Part shown: positions 1-10,514 of the stretch, piece by piece
Layout of the letters: every line of letters starts with the position of its first letter
How positions within the stretch are numbered: the stretch's first letter is position 1
NCBI GenBank assembly: GCA_033977485.1
Contig: CM066988.1
Coordinates: 141,057,359 to 141,121,358, forward strand
DNA: 64,000 bases
Source of the DNA: Hydrangea macrophylla
Lineage: Eukaryota; Streptophyta; Magnoliopsida; Cornales; Hydrangeaceae
Direction: 5' to 3'
Notes under the pieces: model-generated
The model's database searches: none
What the model saw: the letters and a program-made list of their open reading frames with translations, nothing else
Told to the model about the DNA's origin: nothing
Program-made: the position numbers and the translations under genes

Positions 1-2850
1 CACATTAGCTTTACCCGGGTGATATTCTAATGTGAAATCGTAATCTTTGATCAACTCCATCCACCTGCGTTGCCTCATGTTCAACTCTTTCTGTGTGAAC
101 AAATACTTTAGGCTCTTGTGATCGGAGAATAAATCAAACTTCTCACCGTAGAGATAGTGTCTCCAAATCTTGAGTGCAAAAACCACTGCCGCCAACTCCA
201 AATCATGAATGGGGTAGTTCAACTCATTCGGCTTCAGCTGTCTGGATCCATAGGCGATAACTCTGCCTTCTTGCATAAGTACACACCCTAACCCTTGATA
301 TGATGCGTCACTAAAGATAGTGAACTTCTCATCAGGCTTGGGTATTGCTAGTACTGGTGCGGTTGTGAGTCTCTCTTTCAACTCTAGAAAGGCTCGCTCA
401 TGCTTCTCTGTCCATTCGAACTTCAGATTCTTCTTCGTCAACCCAGTTAAAGGTGCTGCTATCTTTGAGAATCCCTCAACGAATCTCCTGTAATAGCCTG
501 CGAGTCCAAGAAAGCTCCGAACTTCTGTAGGGTTGCTCGGTCTAACCCAATTTGATACAGCATCGGTCTTGGATGAATCCATAGAAATTCCTTGAGATGA
601 CACCTTGTGTCCCAAAAATTTCACTTCCTGCAACCAGAACTCACACTTACTGAACTTGGCATACAACTGATGGTCCTTGAGCGTCTGCATCGCAATCCGT
701 AGATGTTGCTCGTGTTCTTCTCCTGACTTAGAATAGATCAAAATATCATCTATAAAGACGATGACAAACTGATCTAAATAAGGCTTGAACACTCTATTCA
801 TCAGATCCATAAACACTGCCGGGGCGTTCGTCATTCCAAACGGCATCACCAGAAATTCATAATGACCATATCGGGTTCTGAAAGCAGTCTTAGGTATGTC
901 TTCTTTTCGTACCCTCAACTGATGATATCCCGACCTAAGGTCTATCTTGGAAAACGTCGTAGCTCCTTGTAGTTGATCAAACAAATCGTCAATCCGAGGC
1001 AAGGGATACTTGTTCTTGATAGTTACTCGGTTCAATTCTCTGTAGTCGATACACAGTCTCAGTGTCCCGTCCTTCTTCTTCACGAATAACACCGGTGCTC
1101 CCCAAGGCGATGTACTTGGACGTACAAAACCTAGGTTCTCGAGCTCTTGAACTTGTTCCTTCAATTCCAACAGTTCTGTGGGGGCCATTCTGTAGGGAAC
1201 CTTGGTGATCGGTACGGTACCCGGTATAAGCTCAATACAGAACTCTATACTTCTCTCGGGCGGTAGACCAGAAACATCTTCAAACACTTCTTCGAAGTCC
1301 TTCACTACAGGTATAGATGACGCTGTCACCTCTGTACTGACGACTTCGATGTTGGCTAAGCATCTCGTGAGGAACATATCTCCCGAAGGGTTACATTGAA
1401 AATCAAAGGGTTGATTCTCATTGTCGGGGAATGTAATTCTCTTCCTCGCACAATCCAACTTCACTTGATTCTGAGAGAGCCAATCCATTCCTAGGATTAT
1501 GTCGAACTCCTTCATTGATAGGACAATCAACCTAGCAGGGATTTCACGGTCTCCTAACCGTAAGGGACAATCCTTGCACACGTGTCCTAATCTGACCGCA
1601 GCTCCTAGTGGCGAAGTAGCCTTCAAAGCTTTCTCTAAGCGATGAGGTAAAATACCCAATCTCCGAATTGTATTAACAGATATGAACGAAAGAGCAGCAC
1701 CCGTATCAAATAACACTTTAACATGGGAGTTAAACAGAGTTAATGTACCTTCTACTGCTTGCTGATCAGGTTGAGCTTCTCCATAATTCCCTTCTTTATA
1801 CGCAGTTCCATCATATCCAGCGGCATCAGGGATAACAGCATTCAAGCGAGTCTGACCCTGTTGACCATAAGTCACCTGCTTAGGAGCAGTACAGAACCTG
1901 CTGATGTGACCTGGTTCACCACAGTTGAAGCAGACTATTCCTTGCTGAGTAGCACGCCTTGGTGCCTTACAATCACAAGCCAAATGACCAGGGTTGCCAC
2001 AGTTGAAACACTTTCCACTACTACTTCCTTCTCCTGTTCGGGGTTGAGTCGGATAGGTAATAGCCTGAGTCTTCTTGCTTCCGTCGAAATTCCTCTTCTG
2101 CCCTTGGGTACGGTTCATTGGTGGTCTATTCCCAAAGTTACCCCTTTGAGGCGGTCGGAATTCAAATTGTTTTCGGCTCACTCGGGCATCCTCTTCCAGA
2201 TCAGTAGCCAAACCAACAAGTCCTTCAAACGATTTATCCAAGTGGCCGAGAGTCAGGCGACGAATCTGCGGCGTTAGCCCTTGATTATACTTCTGGATCT
2301 TCTTCTCTTCAGTATCAACCAGGTGTGGAGCAAACCGAGACAGTCTTTCGAACTGTGTGGTGTACTCTTGCACCGACTTGGTTCCTTGCGTCAGGTCCAT
2401 GAATTCCTTCTCTCTTCTGTGCCTCTCCGTAGCCGGGAAGTACTTCTCCAAAAATCTCCCTTTGAACGCAGTCCACGTCATTCCCGTTGCAGCTCCATTC
2501 CCGATAGTAGCTATGACCGAATCCCACCAATCTGCGGCAGCATCGGTCAGCTGAAACGTAGCCAATCTTCTCTTGTCTATCTCGTTGCATTGGACAGCTT
2601 CGAACATGCGGTCCATCTGTCTCAACCACTGTTCCGCTTTCCAGGGTTCCGCGGTACCCGCAAACTGTTCGGGCCTTAGAGCACGGAATCTTTCTAGCAA
2701 CTTGTCTCCCGTTTGACGGTCTCTTCGGTTGTCGTTCGTGTTACCGATTCTTTCTAACCGTCTGATAAATGCTTCAAACATCCCTGTAGGATCAGCAGCC
2801 TTGGGCGCTCCCTCGATCAGGTTTCTGTTTCTCCTGACTCCTCCAGCCAT
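1..2850 (-). CDS. Gag-pol polyprotein of element 1 (partial, C-terminus beyond window)
   Basis: Starting from the ATG at 2850 the minus-strand frame stays open for exactly 950 codons to base 1. The spots I checked (zinc knuckles, protease, RT, RNase H) are all in this one frame. It begins with a retrotransposon gag region, with a typical [15 protein letters not shown] motif near residues 85-95. Two CCHC zinc knuckles follow ([14 protein letters not shown] near residue 281, [14 protein letters not shown] near 306). Then come an aspartic protease (LFDTGAALS, active D near 381), a reverse transcriptase with the FIDD active site near 699-702, and an RNase H with the FSDAS catalytic D near 847. 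The frame leaves the window at the HPGKANV motif, just before the last RNase H aspartate and integrase. No stop or frameshift is visible, unlike element 2, so this copy could still be coding-competent. Transcription would start in the LTR at 3942-6938. Confidence 0.9.
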   Translation of the reverse strand, partial: MAGGVRRNRNLIEGAPKAADPTGMFEAFIRRLERIGNTNDNRRDRQTGDKLLERFRALRPEQFAGTAEPWKAEQWLRQMDRMFEAVQCNEIDKRRLATFQLTDAAADWWDSVIATIGNGAATGMTWTAFKGRFLEKYFPATERHRREKEFMDLTQGTKSVQEYTTQFERLSRFAPHLVDTEEKKIQKYNQGLTPQIRRLTLGHLDKSFEGLVGLATDLEEDARVSRKQFEFRPPQRGNFGNRPPMNRTQGQKRNFDGSKKTQAITYPTQPRTGEGSSSGKCFNCGNPGHLACDCKAPRRATQQGIVCFNCGEPGHISRFCTAPKQVTYGQQGQTRLNAVIPDAAGYDGTAYKEGNYGEAQPDQQAVEGTLTLFNSHVKVLFDTGAALSFISVNTIRRLGILPHRLEKALKATSPLGAAVRLGHVCKDCPLRLGDREIPARLIVLSMKEFDIILGMDWLSQNQVKLDCARKRITFPDNENQPFDFQCNPSGDMFLTRCLANIEVVSTEVTASSIPVVKDFEEVFEDVSGLPPERSIEFCIELIPGTVPITKVPYRMAPTELLELKEQVQELENLGFVRPSTSPWGAPVLFVKKKDGTLRLCIDYRELNRVTIKNKYPLPRIDDLFDQLQGATTFSKIDLRSGYHQLRVRKEDIPKTAFRTRYGHYEFLVMPFGMTNAPAVFMDLMNRVFKPYLDQFVIVFIDDILIYSKSGEEHEQHLRIAMQTLKDHQLYAKFSKCEFWLQEVKFLGHKVSSQGISMDSSKTDAVSNWVRPSNPTEVRSFLGLAGYYRRFVEGFSKIAAPLTGLTKKNLKFEWTEKHERAFLELKERLTTAPVLAIPKPDEKFTIFSDASYQGLGCVLMQEGRVIAYGSRQLKPNELNYPIHDLELAAVVFALKIWRHYLYGEKFDLFSDHKSLKYLFTQKELNMRQRRWMELIKDYDFTLEYHPGKANV

Positions 2851-3153
2851 TCTATGCATGATAGTGGTAGTAGAATGAGAAACATGCATGCAACAGTGCT
2901 ATGAAGTAATTTAAATGACAACAACATTCAAAAGAGTATATTTTATATATATAACTTCTGTCAAGTAGATACAAAAAGCATGTATGGTCAGATCAATGCC
3001 TACCCTATCTGTATGGGTTAGGACGCATGCAAGAGTTAATGTTACAAAAATGGGGTCATTGCCCTACACTCTAATGCATGTAATTACAGCTTGCAAAAAG
3101 AGATAGAGCTAATAGTCAAAACAGTCAATATGTACAAGGCGATATCTAAACAG
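2851..3153. other. Leader between upstream ORF and gag of element 1
   Basis: About 300 bp of AT-rich untranslated leader between the upstream ORF (3154-3750) and the gag ATG at 2850. I see no further gene here. Confidence 0.5.
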
Positions 3154-3750
3154 TCAGTCATCGCCGTAGGTAGCCATCAACAGGTCAAGCGAGTCGGCCT
3201 GATGCAGTCGCTGAACATGGGAGGGGCCTGCCCCAAAGTTACAGCTGTGAGAGGTCATCAGTGAAGCAGGTCCAGGGACATCTGACTCAGGCAAGGCTGG
3301 CTCAAGTGCAAGCGCCTCCTCAAGGTCGACTGCAAAGTCGTCCCATCCTAAGCCATCCTCCTCGGAAATAGAAGCGAGCACAATATCAACGTCACCGTCA
3401 TCCTCACCAGCAGGGACGACCGATGGAGGTACCTCCAGCTGTGCAAGGTGGGCCTGCACAACCTGAACCTCAAGGGGAAGATAGAAGGTATCGCTATTAA
3501 CCAAGCGAACCATCTCAACGAGTACTAAGCGCTGGATCTCTATGAAGTAAAGAATCTCGAGGTGAGCGCGAGATAGGTCGACCAGTCCTAATATATGAAT
3601 CTGATGCCAGAGGTCTAGCTCGACGGTAGCAGCTGCACGCTGCCCAACAGCAGTGAAATAAAGGGTCGCCGAAGCCGGTACTATAGCTCCTACAGTAACC
3701 CAATGCCCTCCAAAAACATCAGGTACAAACAGGGGATGAGCTGGATCCAT
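3154..3750 (-). CDS. Leader ORF of element 1, 198 aa, unknown function
   Basis: An uninterrupted 198-codon minus-strand ORF lies between the primer binding site and gag, about 170 bp downstream of the PBS. It begins MDPAHPLFVPDVFGG. Its second half is strongly acidic (EDDGDVDI, SEEDGLGWDDF, DLEEALALEPALPE), and there is no signal peptide or membrane segment. It is not gag-like and I do not recognise it. Extra ORFs ahead of gag are known in some plant Ty3/gypsy lineages, notably Ogre, but this element is not of that lineage. Composition is balanced rather than low-complexity, which favours a real protein, but an accidental ORF remains possible. Confidence 0.4.
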   Translation of the reverse strand: MDPAHPLFVPDVFGGHWVTVGAIVPASATLYFTAVGQRAAATVELDLWHQIHILGLVDLSRAHLEILYFIEIQRLVLVEMVRLVNSDTFYLPLEVQVVQAHLAQLEVPPSVVPAGEDDGDVDIVLASISEEDGLGWDDFAVDLEEALALEPALPESDVPGPASLMTSHSCNFGAGPSHVQRLHQADSLDLLMATYGDD

Positions 3751-3918
3751 ACCTGAAAAGGTACTACTTAAAGTCAGAACAGAATAATCTTAGGCGTTTG
3801 GGTTCTGAGTCTATCCTCCCTGTCGTATCATCGGGTGTGTAACACGTAATGGAATGTGGAATCGGGTCTATACTGGTAAACCCTAACCTGGCTAAACTAT
3901 CTTGTGATAAATAATAAC

Positions 3919-3933
3919 CTGGCTCTGATACCA
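3919..3933 (-). promoter_or_regulatory. Primer binding site (tRNA-iMet type) of element 1
   Basis: The minus strand reads TGGTATCAGAGCCAG, the standard complement of the 3' end of plant initiator tRNA-Met used to prime minus-strand DNA synthesis. It lies eight bases inside the LTR end at 3942. Confidence 0.92.
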
Positions 3934-4639
3934 CTAAATCCTGTCACGCCCCGACGTAGCATAAATAAGGAAAGCGTTTAATTTCCTTTATGGACCCGTA
4001 GGTCGCGACAGTTTGAAGGATCGATTCCGTCCCAAACGTCAAACAACAAAACATATAATCAGAGTAAAGCAATCAAGGCTTACAAAAATTTTCTATCTTA
4101 TTACATCTTATGAACCGGGGTCAACTAAGGCATAGACCGCCTTGAAAATAAAATAATATCATAGAGTCTGTTACAGTCATCCTTAAAACAAAACAGTTCA
4201 TAACTTAAAACAGATAAACTTAAAGCATAAAATAAACAGTTTCTTTATTCCAGAAGCAGCCATTCTTAATTAGCATAGTCGTATGATTCCTCCTGATTAT
4301 AACCTGAAAAGCCTGAACACGAATGTCCAGGACGCATCAACGTCGTCAGCTTCAAGAAGCTGGTGAGCATTAAAAACATGACTTTGAATGTAAAACATAC
4401 CCATTTACCTTTTTCCAATTCAAGGTTAAATCCACAAGTTTATAATTATGATTAAAGAGCTCGTTTAGAAAAACAACCACAACATTATTTAAAGAGGGTA
4501 AATTCACACAAATGGGATCGTGTATGAGAACAATGCACCACACTCATCTTGACGACTCTTTTCTCTCGACAGCCACAACAACCCACTATCCTACTCCTGG
4601 TATCTCTGAAACACTCAGATAGCCACACTTTAGCAACGG

Positions 4640-4885
4640 GGCGCCAGGGAGTGTCCAGTTTGCCTCACACTTTGGTCCGGGGTACCAGGGAGTGTTTAAT
4701 GCCTCACACTTTGAATACCCTAACCGCCATGCAAATACCGGGGCAACCCCTCGCACAGTATCCAGACTCGAGTTATCAGGGAGTGTCCGTAGGCCACACT
4801 TTAGCACTACCATGGGTGCCAGGGAGTGTCCGAGTTCGGCTTCACATACTTTAACGCTTCCATGGGCGTCAGGGAGTGTCCATAT
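4640..4885. repeat. Diverged direct repeats in element 1 LTR
   Basis: Five copies of a degenerate motif around CAGGGAGTGTCC, four of them followed by a CACACTTT-like block, spaced about 40-90 bp apart. Copies begin near 4648, 4687, 4778, 4818 and 4869. Confidence 0.7.
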
Positions 4886-4919
4886 TTGCCACCGTCGCAT
4901 TTCAAAGATACCCTCTCCA

Positions 4920-5015
4920 CAAGCTCAACCACAACCACAACCACGACCACAACCACAAACTCATACTCAACCACAACCACAACCACGACCACAAACACAA
5001 ACTCATACCCTTTCC
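4920..5015. repeat. CCACAA-type microsatellite with higher-order repeat
   Basis: CCACAACCACAACCACGACC recurs twice at a period of about 54 bp, separated by CACAAACTCATAC-like spacers. Short ORFs across it are low-complexity artefacts. Confidence 0.8.
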
Positions 5016-5274
5016 ACACTACCATTGCTCTTTTCCACACAGACTGACACCCCTATGTATGTACCACTGACCCACATGAATGGTATGCACTTAAACAAAA
5101 ATGCTGAATTAAAGGAACAACACGCGTACGGGGATTAATGAGTCATATTACAATGTTTTAATCATTCAAACATAACCAAATAGAGTTCTGATTAACCAAG
5201 TTCCCAAACAGAGCCTTAACAGTACTAAAAAGTTGAACCAAACAGACCTTAAACACAAAACAGACAAAAACAGA

Positions 5275-5590
5275 AACTGTCAGAACTCGCGCGCGCGGGC
5301 CGCTCGCGCGAAGGGTCGCTCGCGCGGGCCGCTCGCGCGATATGCCCATCTTCCTTTTATAATATAACTTTTCTGTCTGCCTGAGGAGAGCAAGGTCGCG
5401 CGCGCGGATCGCTCGCGCGAAGGGGTTCTCGAGCGACCCTCGCTCACGCGACCAGCCAAAATTTTCATTTATATATAAAAACTCTTACGTCTGCCTGGAG
5501 ACGCCTACCTCGCACGCGCGGGTCGCTCGCGCGAGGGGTCGCTCGCGCGGGCCGCTCGCGCGATTCTCGCGCGCGCGATCGTGGCGCGAG
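5275..5590. repeat. CpG-rich tandem repeat, about 115-bp period, in element 1 LTR
   Basis: Three blocks (about 5285-5345, 5395-5455, 5510-5585) are packed with TCGCGCGA and GCTCGCGCG and separated by AT-rich spacers with TCTGCCTG. TCGCGCGA is self-complementary. The blocks stand out sharply from the AT-rich surroundings and would be dense CpG methylation targets. Confidence 0.85.
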
Positions 5591-7337
5591 GTGAAGCTGA
5601 GGCTTCATCTTCTTCGTGGAGAATACCCAGTTTCAGCAAAACAGGGTCTAAATTGACCCATTTCCATTCTGTGAGTTACTAGGCCTTATAGTATATGATT
5701 CTCTTTGGTTTTTCACAAGGATTAAGAATCTATGATTAATTTAACACCATTTGATCCATAGCTCTCTAATTTTAGGAAAAACTAAAACATGTCAAAACTT
5801 CATTTTTAATATACTTTCTTATATGAACGAATTGGGTTCTAAAACTTCAAACATGGCATGTAGGATGTATAATCTATCATATTCATCTCTAAAAACGAAT
5901 TTAGATTAAGGTTTGAAAATCTTGATTTTTGAAGCTCAAGCTTCCATGGACGAAATTGAAATGGAGGATTCTAAATTACAATCACATACATAGCAAACAA
6001 GTATAATTAACATTCTTAGTGAGTTAGAAATACTCACTGTGATAAGGAGATGTATGTTTGTTGAGAAAGATAAGCACAAAAATAAAATACTCCAAGCTTT
6101 GGCTATGGAGTCTTGAAGCTTCCTCTCTCTCTATATAATTGTTTGAAGAACTCTCTGAGTTTCTCTCTAAACTCTCAGTGTTTCTTGCCAAAATGTGCAG
6201 AACCAAGTGTGTGTGTGTGAGTAGTGCTAAGGGGAGTATATATAAACTCACAAGAGTAGGAACTTGGGGGCCAAGTCCTGTGAACATTACTCAACAAATT
6301 GAGTTTAGTTCTCAATTCATCAAAGCTGCAGAAATACACACACAATTACATACGTATATACACTCTCATATAACTGAAGAGCCAACATTAGACTAGTAGG
6401 GGTTAAAGCAAGGGTGTTTGGGAATTTAGCTTATGGCACAACATTTGCACATATAAGTGGTATGTTCCCAAACAAGGCACAAGGCAATCATCACTTGCCA
6501 TAATTGGAAATAAAGCAAATGTCCAAATCGGTCACTTCCAAAATCTGTGGAAGTTCACACAGCGTGGACAGTTTTGAACATAAATTGGTATTTTCGGGGC
6601 GCGGTGGTCACCACAAAAATACAGGAATTTCATTTTAACGTAAGAATTGATTTTCTGGTTTTATAAAAATACAGTTTGAATCAAGAGTAAACTTTTCCAC
6701 CGTTTTTGAAATACAGATTTTGAAATCCACACAGGTATTACTAACTTTTGTAAAATTGCAGTTTAGCCCCCCAATAAACTTTAAATGTGAATTAGATAAG
6801 AAATTAATATTCCAAACAAGTGACTGGAATTAAAGTAAAAGCAGACCATGCTAATTGAATTTAAATATGCCAATGCCAATACACATAAATTAAATATGGA
6901 CATGAATTTTAAATTAAATGGAAATGCAGGTTATTACAACCACCTTCTCTCCTCCTCCCTTCATAGCCACGACCATCACAACTACCACCACCGGAGTTGT
7001 CGCTGCCGTTGCCAGAGCTGGAGACGTCGTCGTCGCCACTACCACCAACTCTCTTCTCTCTCCTCACCCTCCATAGCCACCACCACCACCATCTCTCTTC
7101 TCTCTCTAACTTTCTCTCCTCCTCCCTCCATAGCCACCACCACCGGAGCCACTACCGGAGCAGTCCTCGTCGTCACTGGAGTCGTCGCCGGAGCCATCGC
7201 CACTACCCCAACTCTTTTCTCTCTCTAACTTTCTCTCTCCTCCTCCTCCATAGCCACCACCACCACCATCTCTCTCTCTTCCCCTTCCATTGCCACCACC
7301 ACCGCCGGCCATACAAAAATCATGGCCAAACTGATCT

Positions 7338-7371
7338 CAGTCATCCTAAGAGAAATTTCTCTTACGATGAC
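7338..7371. repeat. 34-bp near-perfect palindrome
   Basis: AGTCATCCTAAGAGAAA is followed directly by its reverse complement with a single mismatch. CTGATCTC flanks it on both sides as a direct repeat. Confidence 0.85.
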
Positions 7372-7531
7372 TGATCTCAGTTCACCTCCACCACCGACAC
7401 TTACACCTCCACCACCACCACTACCAGTCTCTACCGCCACCGTCCCTAATCCACCACCACCCCAGTCTCCACTGCCACCACCACCACCATCACCACTGTC
7501 CCATTTGAATAGAGAAATTTCTAAGACAAAT

Positions 7532-7615
7532 ATCACTTAGGATATATCCTCAGACAAATTTAACTTAGGATATATCCTCAGACAAATTTCACTTAGGATA
7601 TATCCTAAGTCAAAT
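7532..7615. repeat. Three tandem 27-bp repeats with palindromic core
   Basis: Three copies of a unit containing ACTTAGGATATATCCT followed by CAGACAAATTT or AGTCAAATTT. The core AGGATATATCCT is a perfect 12-bp palindrome. Confidence 0.9.
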
Positions 7616-7960
7616 TTGACTCACTGAGTGGTCGTCGGAGATTGAGAGGGTGGTGGTCGCCGAAGATGGCGAGGGTGGTGGCTGGAGGTCAATCGAGTGG
7701 TAGGGAGTGGTTAGGAGTGGCGTTGTGGTGGTCAAAAGGTGCAATGGAGGTGGTCGCCGGAGATGGCCATGTGGTGGTCGCCGGAGATGGCGAGGGTGGT
7801 GGCCGGAGGTGGCAGGGGTGGTGGTCGGAGGTGGTGTGGAGTAGTGGTAATGGTGGCTAGGGTTTGTTTAGGGTTAGAGGTTGAAGGTGAGGGTATTTTT
7901 GTCTATGGACATTGGGAGGACTCATACCCAATGTGTATTTTAAGTTGTTATTGATCCCAA

Positions 7961-8329
7961 TAAAGCTCTTCTTAATGACCTTTTAGCCAATTTTCCCTTT
8001 TTTTTATAGTTGAAATTTTTTTACATAAATTTTTTTCTACTTTTTAAATTAAGTGATACATTATCAAAGGCTCCTCTTTTTCTTTATTTTTTTATTTTTA
8101 TTATTATTTTCATTTTTTGAAAAAGGTAACCTAGGCCAAAAAGAGAAAAGCATTAAAATATAATAATGGTGAATGGCCTAATATTACATATCATTGAACT
8201 AATGTCATTATCATGTATATATATATATAAATATATATGTATCTATACACACGTATATGCATATGTTTTTTTTTTCTTTCTATTTGATATACATTACACT
8301 TTCTACACTTGCAGATTGGGTGTGGTGTC
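7961..8329. other. AT-rich intergenic DNA
   Basis: Poly-T runs and a TA-rich microsatellite (about 8215-8245). I see no gene or element boundary. Confidence 0.6.
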
Positions 8330-8640
8330 ATTATAGTTTTAATTTTGACACTTTGATCCCTATATTTTCAATTTAGGTTCGCCTCTTACATTTTTGGACC
8401 AAAATAGGTCAAATGATGTACATGTGAGATATTATTAAAGGCATAATGAGAAATTTTCCAATAGAAATTACACTTTACACACCTGCATTGAATCTAAATC
8501 CATCAAAAAATGTAAAACATTTCAACGAATGGGCTACGTACAATGAACCTAAATTGAAATTGTAGGGACCAAATGGTGAAAATTATAACTATAAGAACCA
8601 AATTGACAATGCACCCAAACTAAAACAAATTATAATTTAC
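8330..8640. mobile_element. Foldback MITE-like element
   Basis: The left arm (about 8333-8383, ending CAATTTAGGTTC) is matched by an inverted right arm (about 8543-8605, starting GAACCTAAATTG) over about 47 bp with a few mismatches, including TTTGRTCCCTA. This is the layout of a non-autonomous foldback DNA transposon. I could not define the TSD. Confidence 0.6.
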
Positions 8641-10007
8641 CCTTTTCTTCGTATAAACATATTTTCATTTTGGGCAAATGGAATTGAATGGTTATTAGTA
8701 AAATAAAGAAAAATGTTAAATACATCAAATTTAGTTACAGGAGGATATGAGTAGCAACTTTACAACTGTGGTATAAGATCGATCATGCCCCTTTACTTAG
8801 TCTGTAATTGTAATTAAAGCTAGAGTTTTCGTTGTCCACGTAACTCAATAACATTTTTAGGTAGATTTTAGATGTTTTTGGCATTTCTTGTAAAATTCAC
8901 GAGGAACTAACATACATTTTACCAATAAGAAAACTCCTAAAAATACTGAAACCAAAAATGATCATATTGCGGTTCTCAAATTTGGTTTTGAAGAAACAAC
9001 ATCCAATGAACATTTTAGAAACTCACCACCACCTCAGTCGTGAACCACATTTTAAGTCCATAGCATATCATTCGATGATGATTTTAGTTAAAAGAAATTA
9101 AATATTGGATTTAAAATTTCCAGCCTAATGCAATCCATGGTTATGATTAAAATTTCGAATCCGTATTCGTTTGTTAATTTTTTACAACTTCATTGATATA
9201 GAGAAGGTTAAGCGTAGAATGATTGAAGGCATGTTTGAGTTGGCCGACAATACTAACTCTTCTCACACTTTAGGCGTAGATTCGAATCCCTCCTCACTCA
9301 TTGTAATCAGAGAAAAAGAGAGAGGGGGTGGGGGGATTTAACGGTATAGACTTCAATTTGTTTTTCACAAAATCCAACTAAAAAGTGAAATAAATTAACT
9401 GATGACATGATGGTTAGTGCTATTCTTCTAAAAAAAAAACATTGTAGCTGTTTTGATTCGATCTCATAAAAACTATATCTAATTTGATTCTAAAATAATG
9501 TGACACTAAAATTTTCAATTAAAACTCATGTTGTCCCACTACTACATGATTTGTCGGGAAACTAAGATAACATTCAAAATAGTTTCAGGAGCACTACAAA
9601 TTCAATATTTCTAGGAGTCCTAACAAATATTCAAATCATCGTAATACTGATGGTGCACCAACATCTACCTTTGGAACTAGGCAAAAAAAAAAATAATAGC
9701 ACTACTACACTCATATATTATTTCACACATTTTTTCACATTCAGTTTTAAATGCATGTATTATGTGTTGTGTAAGTAGTGCACAAAAAAATATAAAAAAT
9801 TCAAACTGTCCAAAGTTTATACATTTAAAATGTGTAAAAAAATATGAAAAAAGTGTATGAATTTAGCATTTTTTCTTAAAAAATATCTACCTTTGCATTA
9901 TTAATTGACACGTCAACCATCAGTCTACTAAGTATCAAAAAAAAAAAAAAGCCTACCGGTCTACTACAGCAAAGAAGTCAGAGCATCTGTTGGAATTATA
10001 ACTATTT
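8641..10007. other. AT-rich intergenic DNA without recognisable gene
   Basis: No supported ORF. A stretch at about 9235-9300 has a GATTCGAATCCC sequence resembling a tRNA B box, perhaps a SINE relic, but too little else supports it. Confidence 0.5.
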
Positions 10008-10190
10008 CAACAATGCTACACACACACCCATTTGCACAACCATTTGCACAACACTGCTTTAAATTGTTGGACTTTGTGCTAAAAAGTCTGCACACACACT
10101 GCACACCATTTTGTGTGTACAGGCTTTTCAGCACAAAGTCCAACATTTTTAAGCAGTGTTGTGCAAATGGGTGTGTGTGTAGCATTATTC
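10008..10190. mobile_element. 183-bp hairpin MITE, Mutator-like (9-bp TSD)
   Basis: Arms of about 75-80 bp (ATGCTACACACACACCCATT... and its inverse) fold onto each other almost completely, leaving a short loop near 10095. TAACTATTT occurs on both sides (9999-10007 and 10191-10199) as a perfect 9-bp target-site duplication, the size produced by Mutator-like transposases. The left arm has one extra copy of CCATTTGCACAA. Both strands give similar short peptides only because of the palindrome. Confidence 0.88.
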
Positions 10191-10199
10191 TAACTATTT

Positions 10200-10514
10200 A
10201 AGGAGTCTCTTTGACGGCTTAAAATTTTCATTATTCTTTCAATTTAAAATTTTCAGCGCTATTGTCTCTGTTTCATTTTATGTATTTCTCTTTGACAATT
10301 TAACTATTTAACGGGATAAAAAAAATTTATATTTACTTTTTATATTTGTCCATAATTATCGCACTTTCTTTTTTTTTATATTTTATTTTAGTATTGATTG
10401 CAAGAAAGGGTAGTTTGAAAAATTAAATAAAATTTGCATCCTAATTTAAGAAAGTGGACAACAATTTTGAGACCTCAAAAAAAAAAAAGGAGACACATAA
10501 ATGGGACAGGGTAC
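10200..10514. other. AT-rich flank of element 3
   Basis: No gene. The last five bases, GGTAC, are the left copy of the element 3 target-site duplication. Confidence 0.7.

Larger units (their letters stand above)
1..6938 (-). mobile_element. Ty3/gypsy LTR retrotransposon, chromovirus-like (element 1), 5' part only
   Basis: A minus-strand LTR retrotransposon enters the window at its 5' LTR (3942-6938). It continues through a tRNA-Met-type primer binding site (3919-3933), a leader with its own ORF, and a gag-protease-RT-RNase H frame that runs off the left edge. The rest of pol and the 3' LTR lie outside the window. The domain order and RT sequence are those of Ty3/gypsy elements of the chromovirus type. 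The LTR termini (TGTAATAACC at the start, GGGGCGTGACA at the end, minus strand) closely match those of the solo LTR at 38472-40787, which supports the outer boundary. The second TSD cannot be checked here. Confidence 0.85.
3942..6938 (-). repeat. 5' LTR of element 1
   Basis: On the minus strand this 2997-bp block starts TGTAATAACC and ends GGGGCGTGACA just before the PBS. The PBS-side end is firm. The outer end at 6938 is inferred from the TG terminus and from its likeness to the start of the solo LTR at 38472 (TGTAATACCC). It contains three kinds of internal repeats, listed separately, and no conserved protein. The short ORFs inside it are not genes. Confidence 0.75.
6939..7960. repeat. Low-complexity CCA/CT-rich then GGT-rich block
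   Basis: 6939-7500 is rich in CCACCA, CGCCGGAGCC and CTCTCT and includes about three copies of a segment reading CTCCATAGCCACCACCACCA. 7640-7860 carries the opposite skew, GGTGGTCGCCGGAGATGGCG repeated. The two halves are imperfect reverse complements in composition, like arms of a very degenerate inverted repeat. All frames give Pro/Ser/His- or Gly-rich strings with no domain, so I call no gene. Confidence 0.6.

Noticed and set aside
1759..2679. Plus-strand ORFs of 132-172 codons over the gag region of element 1
   Set aside because: They are antisense shadows of the minus-strand gag-pol frame and lack any domain.
4586..5138. Several 70-148-codon ORFs on both strands within element 1 LTR
   Set aside because: They run through direct repeats and the CCACAA microsatellite; repetitive composition, no domain.
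6848..7954. Ser/His/Pro- and Gly-rich ORFs
   Set aside because: They come from CCA/GGT and CT repeats in every frame; no start context, intron pattern or domain.
9235..9330. tRNA-like A/B box sequence (GATTCGAATCCC)
   Set aside because: No cloverleaf, no tail and no TSD could be found; a chance match or SINE relic cannot be told apart.
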